Counted from the stretch's first letter, positions 44,230 to 55,839 are shown. The stretch: DNA of 64,000 bases from Streptomyces justiciae (GCF_015163075.1 NZ_JADDXU010000004.1:434001-498000); one strand, 5' to 3'. Program-made: numbers and translations. Notes: generated from the letters alone by a model not told the origin.

Positions 44230-44793
44230 ATGCAGACCCTGACCGTGGATGTGTTTCTCTCGGTCGACGGGTGGGCCGGCGGGGCGGAATCGCCGGGTTA
44301 CTTCGGTTACTTCGGCCCCGAGCTCGAAGAGTGGATCACCGAGGAGTTGGCGGTGCCGCAACTGGTGGTCCTGGGGCGACGCACGTACGAGGCGCTCGCC
44401 GGTCTGCCCGAGGAGGCGCGCGACGACTCCTGGCACCGGATGACCAAGCTGGACAAGGTCGTGTTCTCGTCGACGCTGGAGACGGCCTCATGGCCGAACA
44501 CACACGTGTGTCATGACGACCTCGTCACCGAGGTCACTCGACTCAAAATCGACAGCGATGTGCCGCTGCGCACCATCGGGAGTCTCTTGGTCGCCCGGCA
44601 GCTCTGTGCCGCGGGCGTCGTGGACCGGCTGAGGCTGATGACGTTCCCGCTGCTCGTGGGTACGTCAGGCCGCGAGCCGTTCTTCGCGGATGTGGCCTCG
44701 GCCGATCTGGAGCTGGTCGGCCACCGGGTGCTGGACCGCCGGGTGCTGCTGGTCGAGTACCGGCCCACCGGCCGCGACATTCCGCGGGTCTGA
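44230..44793 (+). CDS. Dihydrofolate reductase-family protein (RibD C-terminal type)
   Basis: A 187-residue protein of the RibD C-terminal/DHFR-like fold: TLTVDVFLSVDGWAGG at the start, LVVLGRRTYEALAGLP around residue 50, PLRTIGSLLVARQLCAAGVV in the NADPH site, and the typical end LLVEYRPTGR. It starts at ATG with GGGGG 6 nt upstream. These are NADPH-binding reductases of unknown substrate. It is the intact relative of the deleted gene at 37954. Confidence 0.85.
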   Translation: MQTLTVDVFLSVDGWAGGAESPGYFGYFGPELEEWITEELAVPQLVVLGRRTYEALAGLPEEARDDSWHRMTKLDKVVFSSTLETASWPNTHVCHDDLVTEVTRLKIDSDVPLRTIGSLLVARQLCAAGVVDRLRLMTFPLLVGTSGREPFFADVASADLELVGHRVLDRRVLLVEYRPTGRDIPRV

Positions 44794-44827
44794 GAAGCAG
44801 ATCCGCGGTGCGCGGCTGTGCGTGACG

Positions 44828-45226
44828 TCAGCGTGCGAACTTCTCGACGGCCACCGGCGTGACGGGCGTGAAGAAGTTGACGAGGTTGCCGTCGGGGTCG
44901 CGGAACAGCAGTGACCGGTTGCCCCAGGGCATCGTGGTGGGCCCGGCGACGAAGTCGGTCACGAAGTCGGTCAGGTTCCGGTGGACGCGGTCCACGTCGT
45001 CGACCAGGAACTCGGTGATCACGCTGCGGTTGTCCGCGGGGCGGGCAGAGCCCGGGGCGAACAGCGGGACGGTGCGGGTGCCGGCGATCGCGAGGGTGGC
45101 GCCCGCGGTCCTGAGCTCGGCGAAGTCCTCGGTGGCCCAGGCCGCCCGCGTCTCCGTGGCGCGCTCGTAGAAGTCGACGAGGCGCGCGACGTCGCCGGTG
45201 ATGATGCGGATCGAGACGAAGTCCAT
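44828..45226 (-). CDS. VOC-superfamily protein
   Basis: A 132-residue vicinal-oxygen-chelate protein (SIRIITGDVARLVDFYERAT, then VITEFLVDDVDRVHRNLTDF and the C-terminal LLFRDPDGNLVNFFTPV). The final Glu of typical metal-dependent members is replaced by Asn (GNLVNFF), so it may not be a metalloenzyme. AAGGAG is 7 nt before ATG. It is divergent from the WYL regulator and shares its promoter region, so it is the likely target. Confidence 0.85.
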   Translation of the reverse strand: MDFVSIRIITGDVARLVDFYERATETRAAWATEDFAELRTAGATLAIAGTRTVPLFAPGSARPADNRSVITEFLVDDVDRVHRNLTDFVTDFVAGPTTMPWGNRSLLFRDPDGNLVNFFTPVTPVAVEKFAR

Positions 45227-45284
45227 GAGAGATCTCCTTGGCTGTGCTGGAGGCGTACGCGTCGCAGGCTAGGAGAAATACCGG

Positions 45285-45300
45285 ACAGAACCGGTCCTGT
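45285..45300. promoter_or_regulatory. Putative WYL-regulator operator
   Basis: ACAGAACCGGTCCTGT is a 16-bp dyad with one mismatched pair. A TAGGCT -10 element (45309-45314) lies 6 nt before the WYL gene ATG, which implies a leaderless transcript; the dyad then covers its -35 region. It also lies upstream of the divergent VOC gene. Confidence 0.45.
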
Positions 45301-45320
45301 ATCGGGGCTAGGCTGCTCAC

Positions 45321-46292
45321 ATGCCTCGACCCACCGGCCGCGTGCTGACCCTGCTGGAGCTGCTCCAGTCGGGCGGCACCCGGACCGTGGCCGAGCTCGC
45401 CGACCGGCTCGGCGTGGAGGGGCGCACCGTGCGGCGGTACGTGCAGCAGCTGATCGACCTGGACGTGCCGGTGGAGTCGGTGCGTGGCCGCTACGGCGGG
45501 TATCGGCTGGCGCCCGGGTACCGCCTGCCGCCGCTCATGCTCAGCGACGACGAGGCGCTGGCCGTGCTGCTCGGCCTGGTCGCGGGTCGCAGGGCCGGGC
45601 TGACGACGACGCAGCGCACGGCGAACGAGACGGCGTCGGCGAAGATCCGGCGGGTGTTGCCCCAGCACATTGCCCGCAGACTCGACGCCCTCCTGGACGC
45701 CCTCGACTTCACGGACCAGCCCGGCGAGTTCGACGCCCCGGACGCCGGAGTCCTGCTCACCCTCGCCGATGCCGTGCGCCACCGCCGCCCCGTCTCGATC
45801 CGCTACACCGACCGCGACGGACGACGCAGCGAACGCACCCTGCACGCCTACGGGATCGTCGCCCATGCGGGCCGCTGGTATGTGACGGGGAAGGACCCCC
45901 AGGTCGGCGAGGACCGGACCTTCCGGCTCGACCGCATCGCCGACGCGCGGACCCTGCCCGGCTCGTTCGAAGTGCCCGTCGGCTCCGGCCCGGCAGAGCG
46001 CGTGGTGTCGGGATTCGCTACGGCCGACTACCGGCACGAGGTGATCTTGCGCATCCACGGGACCGTCGAGCAGATCCGTGCCCATCTCCCCGCCGGCGTT
46101 GCGAAACTGGAGGAAGAGGAGCACGCGGCTGAGAGCTGGCTCCGCGTCGAGCTGCGGGCCGAGCGGCTCGACTGGCTGCCTCCGGTACTCGCCGCACTCG
46201 ACCGGCCGTTCGTCATCGAGCGCCCCGCCGAACTCCGCGACCTCCTCCTCGCATTCGCCGATCGCCTCAAGTCCCGCGCCCGCCAAGCCTGA
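45321..46292 (+). CDS. YafY/DeoR-type regulator with WYL domain
   Basis: A 323-residue regulator. The N-terminal winged helix (RVLTLLELLQSGGTRTVAEL, then GVEGRTVRRYVQQLIDL) is followed by the WYL ligand-sensing domain at about residues 145-230 (PVSIRYTDRDGRRSERTL, HAGRWYVTGKD) and the C-terminal WCX extension. TAGGCT stands 6 nt before the ATG with no ribosome site, indicating a leaderless mRNA. WYL domains are thought to bind nucleotides or nucleic acid. Likely targets are itself and the divergent VOC gene. Confidence 0.87.
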   Translation: MPRPTGRVLTLLELLQSGGTRTVAELADRLGVEGRTVRRYVQQLIDLDVPVESVRGRYGGYRLAPGYRLPPLMLSDDEALAVLLGLVAGRRAGLTTTQRTANETASAKIRRVLPQHIARRLDALLDALDFTDQPGEFDAPDAGVLLTLADAVRHRRPVSIRYTDRDGRRSERTLHAYGIVAHAGRWYVTGKDPQVGEDRTFRLDRIADARTLPGSFEVPVGSGPAERVVSGFATADYRHEVILRIHGTVEQIRAHLPAGVAKLEEEEHAAESWLRVELRAERLDWLPPVLAALDRPFVIERPAELRDLLLAFADRLKSRARQA

Positions 46293-46313
46293 TGGTGAGG
46301 AACAGCGGTATAT

Positions 46314-47774
46314 CTAGGCGCGCGAGGGCCGTTGTACGTGTGAGTCGCGCTCTTCGTCGCAGTCGTAGGCGAGTTGTGCCGGGACCGCCTCGTCCAGGGC
46401 GCGGATCAGTCGTCGTCCACCGCGGTACCAGGCCGGATCGATGCCGATTTCGCAGCCGCAGCGGCCGATCAGGACGCGCTCGGAGCCGTGCCGTACGACG
46501 GCGATGACCTCGTCGAAGCGGAGCGTGTGGAAAGGGCCGGCGGTGCAGAACACCACCGAATCGCGGGTCAGGATCGTCCAGTGCCGCTCCTGGGATCGTC
46601 GGACAGCCCGTCTGCGCAGTGGTTCGTGGAACTTCTCGCCCCAGGGGGGAAGTTCGTCCCAGGTCCAGCAGGAGGTGCACCACAGTCGGCGGCCGTCGGG
46701 GCCGGCCAGGTCGAGGAGCTGGCCTGAGGGCACGACCAGTTGGGCCTGGCTCATGGCCAGCCGCCAGGCGTCGCGTACGTCGTCCGGGGTGACGGCGTCC
46801 AAGGCGCGTCGCCGGCCGTCCTCGTCGGGGTCGGGAGTGCCGAACAGTTCGGCGTGGGCGGCGATGTCGAGGAGCGGCGTCGCGTCGCGTCGGTGCCGGT
46901 CCACCTCGGTCTGTTCGGGTGCGATCCTGGCCAGGCGCAGCGCGTGCGACCACAGGGTGGCGGCCACTTCTTCGACGGCGTCGGCGGGCGCCGGGGTGAA
47001 CAGGAGCCGGACGACTGTCTTGGAGTCGTGCGGCACCACCGTCGTCTCCACCGGGCCCACGGGAGTGGGTCGTTCGGCCAGCGCGGCGGTCACGCGGTCG
47101 TGGAGGACGCGGTGGGCGACGTCCGAGGCCGCGGAGTCGACGGGAGTCTCGACGGAGACGGCGATGCCGTCGATGCTCCGGTGGGTCCAGGAGGCGCGCG
47201 GGTAGCGGGCCCGGGGCGCCGAGCGCTGGGGACGATTGCCCTCCGGCAGGGGGAGCCGTAGACCGACCGGCTCCGGACCGGTCAGGGTGAGGACGGCGTT
47301 GGCTTTGGTGAACCAGGTCGCGGCGTGCGCCTGCACCATTTCCGTGGTCGGCGGCCAGGGGCAGGTGCGCTCCTGCCCGTCCAGGCCGGAGGCTTGTGCT
47401 CCGTAGCGGGCGTTGAGCGCGGCGGCGGCCGGCCAGGGCAGGCAGGACGCCGCGCCCACCCCAGCGGCCACCCCGTCCACCGGCAGCTCGCCCAGGGCCG
47501 CACACAACGCCGCCAGCTGCTCGACGACGTCCTCAGTCCGGCCGGAGACACTGAACGCGGTCTCCCCTATGCCGGTGGCGGCACGCACGGACAGCGCCGT
47601 TTCCGAGGTCCGACGCCCTGTCTCCCGTACGGCGAGAGCGGCCACCAGGGCGCTGACCCCGCGGGTGCGATACGCCTCGTCACGGACACCCGCGCCGAAG
47701 CGCAGCGTGGCACGGAGCTCCCCGGCCTCGGCACACCGGAAGACGGGCACGCCGTCGACATGGCTGTGATGCAT
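46314..47774 (-). CDS. M16-peptidase-like protein without active site
   Basis: A 486-residue protein with the outline of an M16 (insulinase-type) peptidase half: GVPVFRCAEAGELRATLRFG, then RTRGVSALVAALAVRET where true enzymes have the HxxEH zinc motif. Those residues are gone (LVAAL), so it should not be a peptidase. The C-terminal 150 residues contain a Cys-rich patch (LWCTSCWTWDELPPWG) of unknown role. TAGGGT lies 6 nt before the ATG without a ribosome site, indicating a leaderless transcript. It lies 40 bp after the FdhF-type gene. Function is unknown. Confidence 0.7.
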   Translation of the reverse strand: MHHSHVDGVPVFRCAEAGELRATLRFGAGVRDEAYRTRGVSALVAALAVRETGRRTSETALSVRAATGIGETAFSVSGRTEDVVEQLAALCAALGELPVDGVAAGVGAASCLPWPAAAALNARYGAQASGLDGQERTCPWPPTTEMVQAHAATWFTKANAVLTLTGPEPVGLRLPLPEGNRPQRSAPRARYPRASWTHRSIDGIAVSVETPVDSAASDVAHRVLHDRVTAALAERPTPVGPVETTVVPHDSKTVVRLLFTPAPADAVEEVAATLWSHALRLARIAPEQTEVDRHRRDATPLLDIAAHAELFGTPDPDEDGRRRALDAVTPDDVRDAWRLAMSQAQLVVPSGQLLDLAGPDGRRLWCTSCWTWDELPPWGEKFHEPLRRRAVRRSQERHWTILTRDSVVFCTAGPFHTLRFDEVIAVVRHGSERVLIGRCGCEIGIDPAWYRGGRRLIRALDEAVPAQLAYDCDEERDSHVQRPSRA

Positions 47775-47814
47775 GGACGCACCCTAACCAGCACATATGC
47801 CAAGCTCCCAAGCC

Positions 47815-50121
<2,307 letters not shown>

Positions 50122-50282
50122 CACGCCACGCCCTTTCCGCCCTGTCCTCCGGCCCACTCTTCGCCCGCACGTCGGCCCAGGTCAAAGCGGTAGTTCCGAT
50201 CACGTGAGAGGCGTTGCCGATCAACCCGGTGAAACGGCGGGCCCCGATGCCGTCGCGCCGCGGGCCATGGATCATTGGCAGG

Positions 50283-51197
50283 GTGCTGCTGCGCCAACTC
50301 GAATACCTCGTCGCCCTCGCCCGCGCCCGCCACTTCGCCAAGGCGGCGCAGGCCTGCTACGTCTCCCAGCCGACCCTGTCCGAGGGCATCCGGAAACTGG
50401 AGGACGAACTCGGCGTGCCCCTCGTCCAGCGCGGACGCAGATTCGAGGGGTTCACACCGGAGGGCGAGCGGGTCGTCATGTGGGCCCGGCGCATCCTCGC
50501 CGACCGGGACGCGATGCGGGGCGAGCTCCAGTCCCTGCGGGCCGGGCTCAGCGGGAGGCTGCGCATCGGCACCGTGCCCACCGCGGCCACGGCGGTCGCC
50601 CTGCTGACCCAGCCGTTCTGCGCCGCCAACCCCCTCGCCACCGTCCAGGTCTTCGCCGATCTGCAGTCCGAGGACATCATCAACCGGCTCAGGACGTACG
50701 AACTCGACGCCGCCGTCACCTATCACAGCACCGTCGCCGCGCACGATTTCAAGTTCGTCCCGCTCTACCAGGAGCGGTACGTCCTCCTGACCCAGCGCAC
50801 CGTCCCCGAGTCGGGCCCCGCGGAGATTCCCTGGGAGGAGGCCGCGCACTACCCGCTCTGCCTGCTGCACCCCGGGATGCAGGGGCGTCAGGTCATCGAC
50901 GCGGCATTCGACTCGGTCGGTGTCCGGGTGACGCCGAGAGTGGAGACCGACTCGATCGCCTCCATGTTCGCCCAGGTCAGGGCCGGACATTGGGCAAGCG
51001 TCGTACCGCACGCCTGGCTGCACGTCTTCGGCGTCCCGCCCGGCATGCACGCCGTCCCGCTGGTGGACCCGGTACGCACCGAGCGGATGGGCCTGGTGCT
51101 GCCCGCCCGCGAGCCGGTCGCCCCGATCGGCCAGGCACTGATCGACGTGGTGGACCGCGCCGTGATCGCCGCGACGCTGGAAGGACTACCGGACTGA
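50283..51197 (+). CDS. LysR-family regulator next to fdhF-like gene
   Basis: A 304-residue LysR protein when started at GTG 50283 (LLRQLEYLVALARARHFAKA, then CYVSQPTLSEGIRKLEDELG). The effector domain starts near residue 90 (GRLRIGTVPTAATAVALL). In-frame ATGs at 50214 and 50247 would add up to 23 residues without family character. It is divergent from the molybdoenzyme gene with 161 bp between start codons and is its likely regulator. A perfect hairpin begins at its stop codon. Confidence 0.85.
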   Translation: MLLRQLEYLVALARARHFAKAAQACYVSQPTLSEGIRKLEDELGVPLVQRGRRFEGFTPEGERVVMWARRILADRDAMRGELQSLRAGLSGRLRIGTVPTAATAVALLTQPFCAANPLATVQVFADLQSEDIINRLRTYELDAAVTYHSTVAAHDFKFVPLYQERYVLLTQRTVPESGPAEIPWEEAAHYPLCLLHPGMQGRQVIDAAFDSVGVRVTPRVETDSIASMFAQVRAGHWASVVPHAWLHVFGVPPGMHAVPLVDPVRTERMGLVLPAREPVAPIGQALIDVVDRAVIAATLEGLPD

Positions 51198-51233
51198 CGG
51201 CGCCGCTCCTGCGAGCCCGGGAGCGGCGCCGTC
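51196..51233. terminator. Perfect 14-bp-stem bidirectional terminator
   Basis: GACGGCGCCGCTCC (51196-51209) pairs without mismatch to GGAGCGGCGCCGTC (51220-51233) across a 10-nt loop. It starts within the LysR stop codon and ends 5 bp before the GH78 no. 4 stop on the other strand. Confidence 0.8.
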
Positions 51234-51237
51234 CAGG

Positions 51238-54200
51238 TCACGCCTGGCCGGTGAAGGCCCAGGTGCCGTGCCCGACACGGAACACGGCGAACTCGGGATC
51301 GCTGCGCAGGAACTCCGCCCCCTTCGGCGCGGTCGCCTGGGCAGGTGTCCGGGCGGGCACATGCACCTCCGCCGTGGCTCCGACCGGCACCCGCACCGAC
51401 AGCCGCAGCTCCCGGTCGAGACGCGACCAGGACACGGCGGCCTCGCCCCGCACGGTACGGATCGACGTGCGGGCCCAGTCGACTCCCGTACGGGCGTCGG
51501 GGCGGACGGAGAAGGTGCGGTAGCCGGCGTCCCCGGGGCGCAGTCCCGCCACGTTCTCGTACACCCACTGCGCGACCGTGCCCTGGAAGTAGTGGTCGCG
51601 GGAGCGGGAGTCCAGCGGCCACATTTCCCACATGGTGTCGGCGCCGTTGTCCTGCCAGTACCCCCAGCCCGGATAGGTGCGCTGGGTCGCGACGGCGTGG
51701 GCCACGTCCGGGCGGCCGTGGGCGCACAGCACCTTCAGCAGCACACTCGTGCCCAGACAGCCGGTGTTCAGATGGTTGCCGCGCGCCTCGATGTCCGCGA
51801 CCAGGCTGTCCAGTACGGAGGCCCGAGCACCGGCCGGGACCAGGTCGAAGGCCAGCGGGATCGCGTTCGAGGTCTGCCGGTAGTCGGGGTCCTGCGCGGT
51901 GCGGTAGTGCCCCTCCGGGCTCAGGAACGCCTCGTTGAAAGCGGTCTTGAGCCGCTCGGCGGCCTCCCGGTAGCGGCTCACCACCTCGTCCTCGCCCAGC
52001 AGTTCACCCAGCTCGGCGGTGTGCAGCAGCGCCCGGCGCAGATACGCGGTGGCGGTCAGCCGGGTGTCCTCCGGAGGATTGCCGCCGTAGCCGGGCGGCA
52101 GATAGTCGCCCAGCGCCGTGACCGCCAGCCCGTCCCGCAGCCTTGCCAACTCCCAGTCCAGGTAACGGATCAGGGTCGCCCAGTGCTCGCGGGCGACGCG
52201 CTCGTCCCCGTACGCCCGGTACATCTCGCGTACGACGAACGGGTAGACGGTCGTCCACTCGGGGGAGGGGCCCAACTCCCCGTACCCCCAGCCGCCGCTG
52301 GGCACGATCACCGGCAACTGTCCCTCGCCGGTCTGGCTGTCGGCGAGATCGCCCAGCCACTTGGACAGGAAGCGGTGCGCCCCGAAGGCGTACGCCATGA
52401 CCGGAGTGCCGAGCTGGGCGTCGCCGGTCCAGCCGTTCTTCTCGTACATGGGGGTGTCGGTCGGGATGCCGTGCAGATTGTTGAGGACCGTGCGGCGCAT
52501 GGCACCGTCCAGCCACTCGTAGAACGGCTCGGAGCAGGTGAAGGAGCTGACCTCATCGACCCGGGTGTGCACCAGGCGCCCCAGCACCTGCTCCGGGCTC
52601 GGCCGCGCGGGCAGGCCGTGGACCTCCACGTAACGGAAGCCCTTGTACGAGAACTTCGGCTCCCAGGTCTCCTCCGCGCCGCCGCCCGCGCACACGTATT
52701 CGTCGGTCTGGAAACGTCCCGGGACGTGTCCGGTCTCGGCGTGCACACTCCCGTCGTCCTTGAGCTTCTCGCCGTGCACCAGACGCACGAGTGTGCCCGC
52801 CTCGGCGTCGCGGACCGTGAGGCGGGTCCAGCCCGCCATGGTGCGGCCCATGTCCACCACGTAGACACCGGGGCGGAGTTCGGAGATCGCGGTCGGCCGT
52901 ACGGTCTCGATGACCTCGATCGGATCGTGCGGCTGTGCCTTGAGCGTGCCCCGGGGAGCCTGCTGTTCGCCCGCTGCCCGCCAGGCGCTGTCGTCGAAGC
53001 CGGGGCGAGTCCAGCCGTGCGGGGCCCGGCGGGCGTCGTAAGTCTCGCCCGCGTAGAGGGAGTTGGACAGGGTCGGCCCGTCGGTGATCCGCCACTCGCC
53101 GTCCGAGGCGACGGTCGTACGGGAGCCGTCGGGGTGGTCGATCTCCAGCTGGGCCAGCAGCCGGGGTTCGCCGTGCCACGGCGGGCGGTGCCAGTTCCAG
53201 ACGTTGGGGGTGGTCATGCCGAAGAAGCCGCGGCCGAGGGTGACGCCGATGGCGTTCTCACCGCGCCGCAGCAACTCCGTCACGTCATGGACGGCGTACA
53301 GCACGGTCTCGTCGTAGTCCGTGAAGCCGGGGTCGAGGACCTGCCGGCCGACCCTGCGGCCGTTGATCTCGGCCTCGTAGTAGGCGAGTCCGCTGATGTG
53401 GAGGCGGGCCCGGGAGATCCGTTTGCGCACGGTGAAGGCGCGGCGCAGGAGCGGCGCGGGCTGCTCCGGCACGGCGACGCTCACTCCGCTGCCCCAGGGG
53501 CCCTGCCCGTACGGGGCGAGCACGGCGGCCTCGGCCCAGGGCGTGTCGTCGAACTCCGGTCGCTGCCAGCCCTCTTGGGGCTCGGTCACGGTGACGCGCC
53601 AGCCGGGGCCGGTGACCAGTTCGTGCGTACCGCCGTCCTCCGTGTCGACCGTCAGGCGGACCAGCAGGCCGCCGGGGTTCACGGAGGCGCCGGGACGGTT
53701 GGTGGCGCGGGCGGCGAGCACCAGCGGGCGGCCCGCGGCACGGGCCGTCTCCGCGGCCCCGGTGACGTCGGCCAGGTGCCCGGTGCGCCAGCCGTCCTGC
53801 TGCTCCGGGGCCTCCAGCACCTGCCCGCCGTCGAGATGGAGCGTGAAGTCGTCGTCGGCGGTGGCGACCACGGTGGCCCGTCGCACCCGTGCGCCCCCGG
53901 ACAGGGGCAGCGCCGCCCGGAACCAGCACGGTCCCTCGGGGGCGTCGGAGGACGTGGCGCCCGGCGACCAGATCCAGGAGGCGGAGGAGAGGGAGGGAGG
54001 CTGTGGGGCCGGGTCGGCGCCGATCCAGCGGGCCCGCCAGTCGGCACCCGACAACGTTGTCTCCCACCAGCGGACCGGGCTCCACGAGGACGGCCGCCCG
54101 GCGTCGTCCCAGACCCGGACCCGCCAGTGGTAGCGAGTACGCGCGTCCAGCGCGGGTCCGCCGTAGGGGACACCCACGCTCTGGTCGGACGTCACCCTTC

Positions 54201-54519
54201 CCGAGTCCCAGACGGGTCCGGTCGCGAACTTGTGGGGTTCGAGGGCCACCTGGACCTGGTACGCGCTCTGCCGGGCGCCGCTCCCCGGCGCGGACAACTC
54301 CCAGCTGAGGCGGGGGCGTTCGACGTCGGTGCCGAGGAGTTGTTCGGCGTACTCGACGGTCGTGCGCTCGATGCGGAGGCCTCCGGTGGGGGTGCTCTCG
54401 GGGCTCCGCGCCGGTGGCTCGGCTGCCGCCGCCGGCCCGGCCGAGAGCGCGGCGGATCCGACGCCCACGCCGGCTGTCGTGCTCTTGAGGAAGAGTCTTC
54501 GGTCCAAGCTCTGGCTCAT
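51238..54519 (-). CDS. Secreted alpha-L-rhamnosidase (GH78) no. 4
   Basis: A 1093-residue GH78 enzyme. A Tat signal (DRRLFLKSTTAGVGVGSAAL) is at residues 6-25. Several N-terminal beta domains lead to the barrel with D688-TPMYE693-K-NGWTGD, the variant of the general-acid motif found in a large GH78 subgroup, and TMWEMWP for the second Glu; the C-terminal beta-sandwich is complete. GAGGA precedes ATG 54519; the longer frame translates the operator. It stands alone, 16 kb from the other glycan genes, but has the best-formed copy of their operator and a good promoter, so it belongs to that regulon. Confidence 0.87.
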   Translation of the reverse strand: MSQSLDRRLFLKSTTAGVGVGSAALSAGPAAAAEPPARSPESTPTGGLRIERTTVEYAEQLLGTDVERPRLSWELSAPGSGARQSAYQVQVALEPHKFATGPVWDSGRVTSDQSVGVPYGGPALDARTRYHWRVRVWDDAGRPSSWSPVRWWETTLSGADWRARWIGADPAPQPPSLSSASWIWSPGATSSDAPEGPCWFRAALPLSGGARVRRATVVATADDDFTLHLDGGQVLEAPEQQDGWRTGHLADVTGAAETARAAGRPLVLAARATNRPGASVNPGGLLVRLTVDTEDGGTHELVTGPGWRVTVTEPQEGWQRPEFDDTPWAEAAVLAPYGQGPWGSGVSVAVPEQPAPLLRRAFTVRKRISRARLHISGLAYYEAEINGRRVGRQVLDPGFTDYDETVLYAVHDVTELLRRGENAIGVTLGRGFFGMTTPNVWNWHRPPWHGEPRLLAQLEIDHPDGSRTTVASDGEWRITDGPTLSNSLYAGETYDARRAPHGWTRPGFDDSAWRAAGEQQAPRGTLKAQPHDPIEVIETVRPTAISELRPGVYVVDMGRTMAGWTRLTVRDAEAGTLVRLVHGEKLKDDGSVHAETGHVPGRFQTDEYVCAGGGAEETWEPKFSYKGFRYVEVHGLPARPSPEQVLGRLVHTRVDEVSSFTCSEPFYEWLDGAMRRTVLNNLHGIPTDTPMYEKNGWTGDAQLGTPVMAYAFGAHRFLSKWLGDLADSQTGEGQLPVIVPSGGWGYGELGPSPEWTTVYPFVVREMYRAYGDERVAREHWATLIRYLDWELARLRDGLAVTALGDYLPPGYGGNPPEDTRLTATAYLRRALLHTAELGELLGEDEVVSRYREAAERLKTAFNEAFLSPEGHYRTAQDPDYRQTSNAIPLAFDLVPAGARASVLDSLVADIEARGNHLNTGCLGTSVLLKVLCAHGRPDVAHAVATQRTYPGWGYWQDNGADTMWEMWPLDSRSRDHYFQGTVAQWVYENVAGLRPGDAGYRTFSVRPDARTGVDWARTSIRTVRGEAAVSWSRLDRELRLSVRVPVGATAEVHVPARTPAQATAPKGAEFLRSDPEFAVFRVGHGTWAFTGQA

Positions 54520-54615
54520 ACGCGTTCCTCGCTCGATGTGTCGCCCCGGACAGCGGACCGTGCTTGGTGTGCGGTGGTGCCCAACAGATGCTCGAAGCGG
54601 CGTTGGCAACCGACG

Positions 54616-54631
54616 TTTGAATCGATTCAAA
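54616..54631. promoter_or_regulatory. LacI-type operator before GH78 no. 4
   Basis: TTTGAATCGATTCAAA is a perfect 16-bp palindrome, 97 bp upstream of the GH78 start codon and 17 bp downstream of the -10 element. It is the most symmetrical member of the TGAAWCGWTTCA set in the window. Confidence 0.7.
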
Positions 54632-54648
54632 CCGCGTCTTGCCGGAGC

Positions 54649-54677
54649 ATGCTATGCAGGCCCATCCGCCCCAACAA
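54649..54677 (-). promoter_or_regulatory. Promoter of GH78 no. 4
   Basis: On the minus strand TTGTTG (54677-54672), a 17-nt spacer and TAGCAT (54654-54649) form a principal-sigma promoter. The start would fall around 54642, about 10 bp before the palindrome, so a repressor there would block early elongation or promoter clearance. Confidence 0.6.
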
Positions 54678-54759
54678 GGGGTGAGACACGAGTGATTCGG
54701 GAGGCGACCCGTGGAGACCTCGGCGGTGCACAGGTCGCCAACTCCCTAGCGCCGGCGGC

Positions 54760-55839
54760 TCACAGAGCGTCGATCAGCGCCTTGGTGACGTCCTCCGTGG
54801 AGGCCGTGCCGCCCACGTCGCGGGTGAGGATGCCGGCGGCCGTCGTGGCCTCGATGGCCTTGTGGAGGCGGGCCGCCTGGTCCGGGAGGCCGAAGTGCTC
54901 CAGCATCAGCGCGGCGCTGCCGATCGCGCCGATCGGGTTGGCCAGGCCCTGCCCCGCGATGTCCGGGGCGGAGCCGTGGACGGGCTCGAACATGCTCGGG
55001 AAGCGGCGCTCGGGGTTGAGGTTGGCGCTGGCGGCGAGCCCCAGGCTGCCGGCGAGGGCGCTGCCGAGGTCGGAGAGGATGTCGGCGTTGAGGTTGGAGG
55101 CGACGACGACGGAGAGGTCCTCCGGCTTCAGCACGAACTTCGCGGACATCGCGTCGACGAGGACGCTCTCGGTCTCGACGTCCGGGTAGTCGGCGGCGAC
55201 GCGCTTGAAGACGTCGTCCCACAGGACCATGCCGTACTGCTGGGCGTTGCTCTTGGTCACGGAGGAGACCTTCTTGTGCGCCCTGGTGCGGGCCAGGTCG
55301 AACGCGAACCGCATGATGCGTTCGCAGCCCACCTCGGTGAACAGGGCGGACTGGACGGCGACTTCACCGCCGGGGCCACGGCCGCCGAGGTTGCGGCCGC
55401 CGAGGCCCGCGTACTCGCCCTCGCTGTTCTCGCGGACGACCACCCAGTCGAGGTCGGTGTCGTCGGCCTTGCGCAGCGGGCTGGTGACGCCGGGCAGGAA
55501 GTGCACGGGGCGGACGTTGGCCCACTGGTCGAAGTTCTGGCAGATCCTCAGGCGCAGGCCCCACAGGCTGATGTGGTCGGGGACGGTGGGCCAGCCGACG
55601 GCGCCGAAGTAGATGGCGTCGAAGTCCTTGAGCTGGTCGAGTCCGTCCTCGTCCATCATCGTGCCGGTGCGCTCGTAGTACTCGCAGCCCCAGGGGAACT
55701 CCTGCCAGTCGAAGGCGAAGGCCCCGCCGGAGTTCTCGGCCAGGGCGTCGAGGACGGCGCGCCCTGCGGCGACGACCTCCTTGCCGACGCCGTCGGCGGG
55801 GATGGCGGCGATGCGGAACGTGCGGGGTGCGGTGGTCAT
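54760..55839 (-). CDS. Tartrate dehydrogenase / D-malate dehydrogenase (decarboxylating)
   Basis: A 359-residue enzyme of the isocitrate/isopropylmalate dehydrogenase family, close to TtuC/DmlA. The N-terminus is FRIAAIPADGVGKEVVAAG; the substrate and metal region includes VRENSEGEYAGLGG, and later DILSDLGSALAGSLGLAASA with RFPSMFEPVHGSAPDIAGQG. It would oxidise tartrate or D-malate with NAD. GGAGG precedes ATG 55839. A LysR-type dyad lies 91 bp upstream. It follows the LysR gene; transporter and glycerate kinase upstream fit a tartrate-to-glycerate route. Confidence 0.88.
   Translation of the reverse strand: MTTAPRTFRIAAIPADGVGKEVVAAGRAVLDALAENSGGAFAFDWQEFPWGCEYYERTGTMMDEDGLDQLKDFDAIYFGAVGWPTVPDHISLWGLRLRICQNFDQWANVRPVHFLPGVTSPLRKADDTDLDWVVVRENSEGEYAGLGGRNLGGRGPGGEVAVQSALFTEVGCERIMRFAFDLARTRAHKKVSSVTKSNAQQYGMVLWDDVFKRVAADYPDVETESVLVDAMSAKFVLKPEDLSVVVASNLNADILSDLGSALAGSLGLAASANLNPERRFPSMFEPVHGSAPDIAGQGLANPIGAIGSAALMLEHFGLPDQAARLHKAIEATTAAGILTRDVGGTASTEDVTKALIDAL

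Noticed and set aside
51268..54684. A 1138-codon open frame antisense to GH78 no. 4
   Set aside because: Same reason: the translation lacks any domain and the opposite strand encodes a complete GH78 enzyme with signal peptide.
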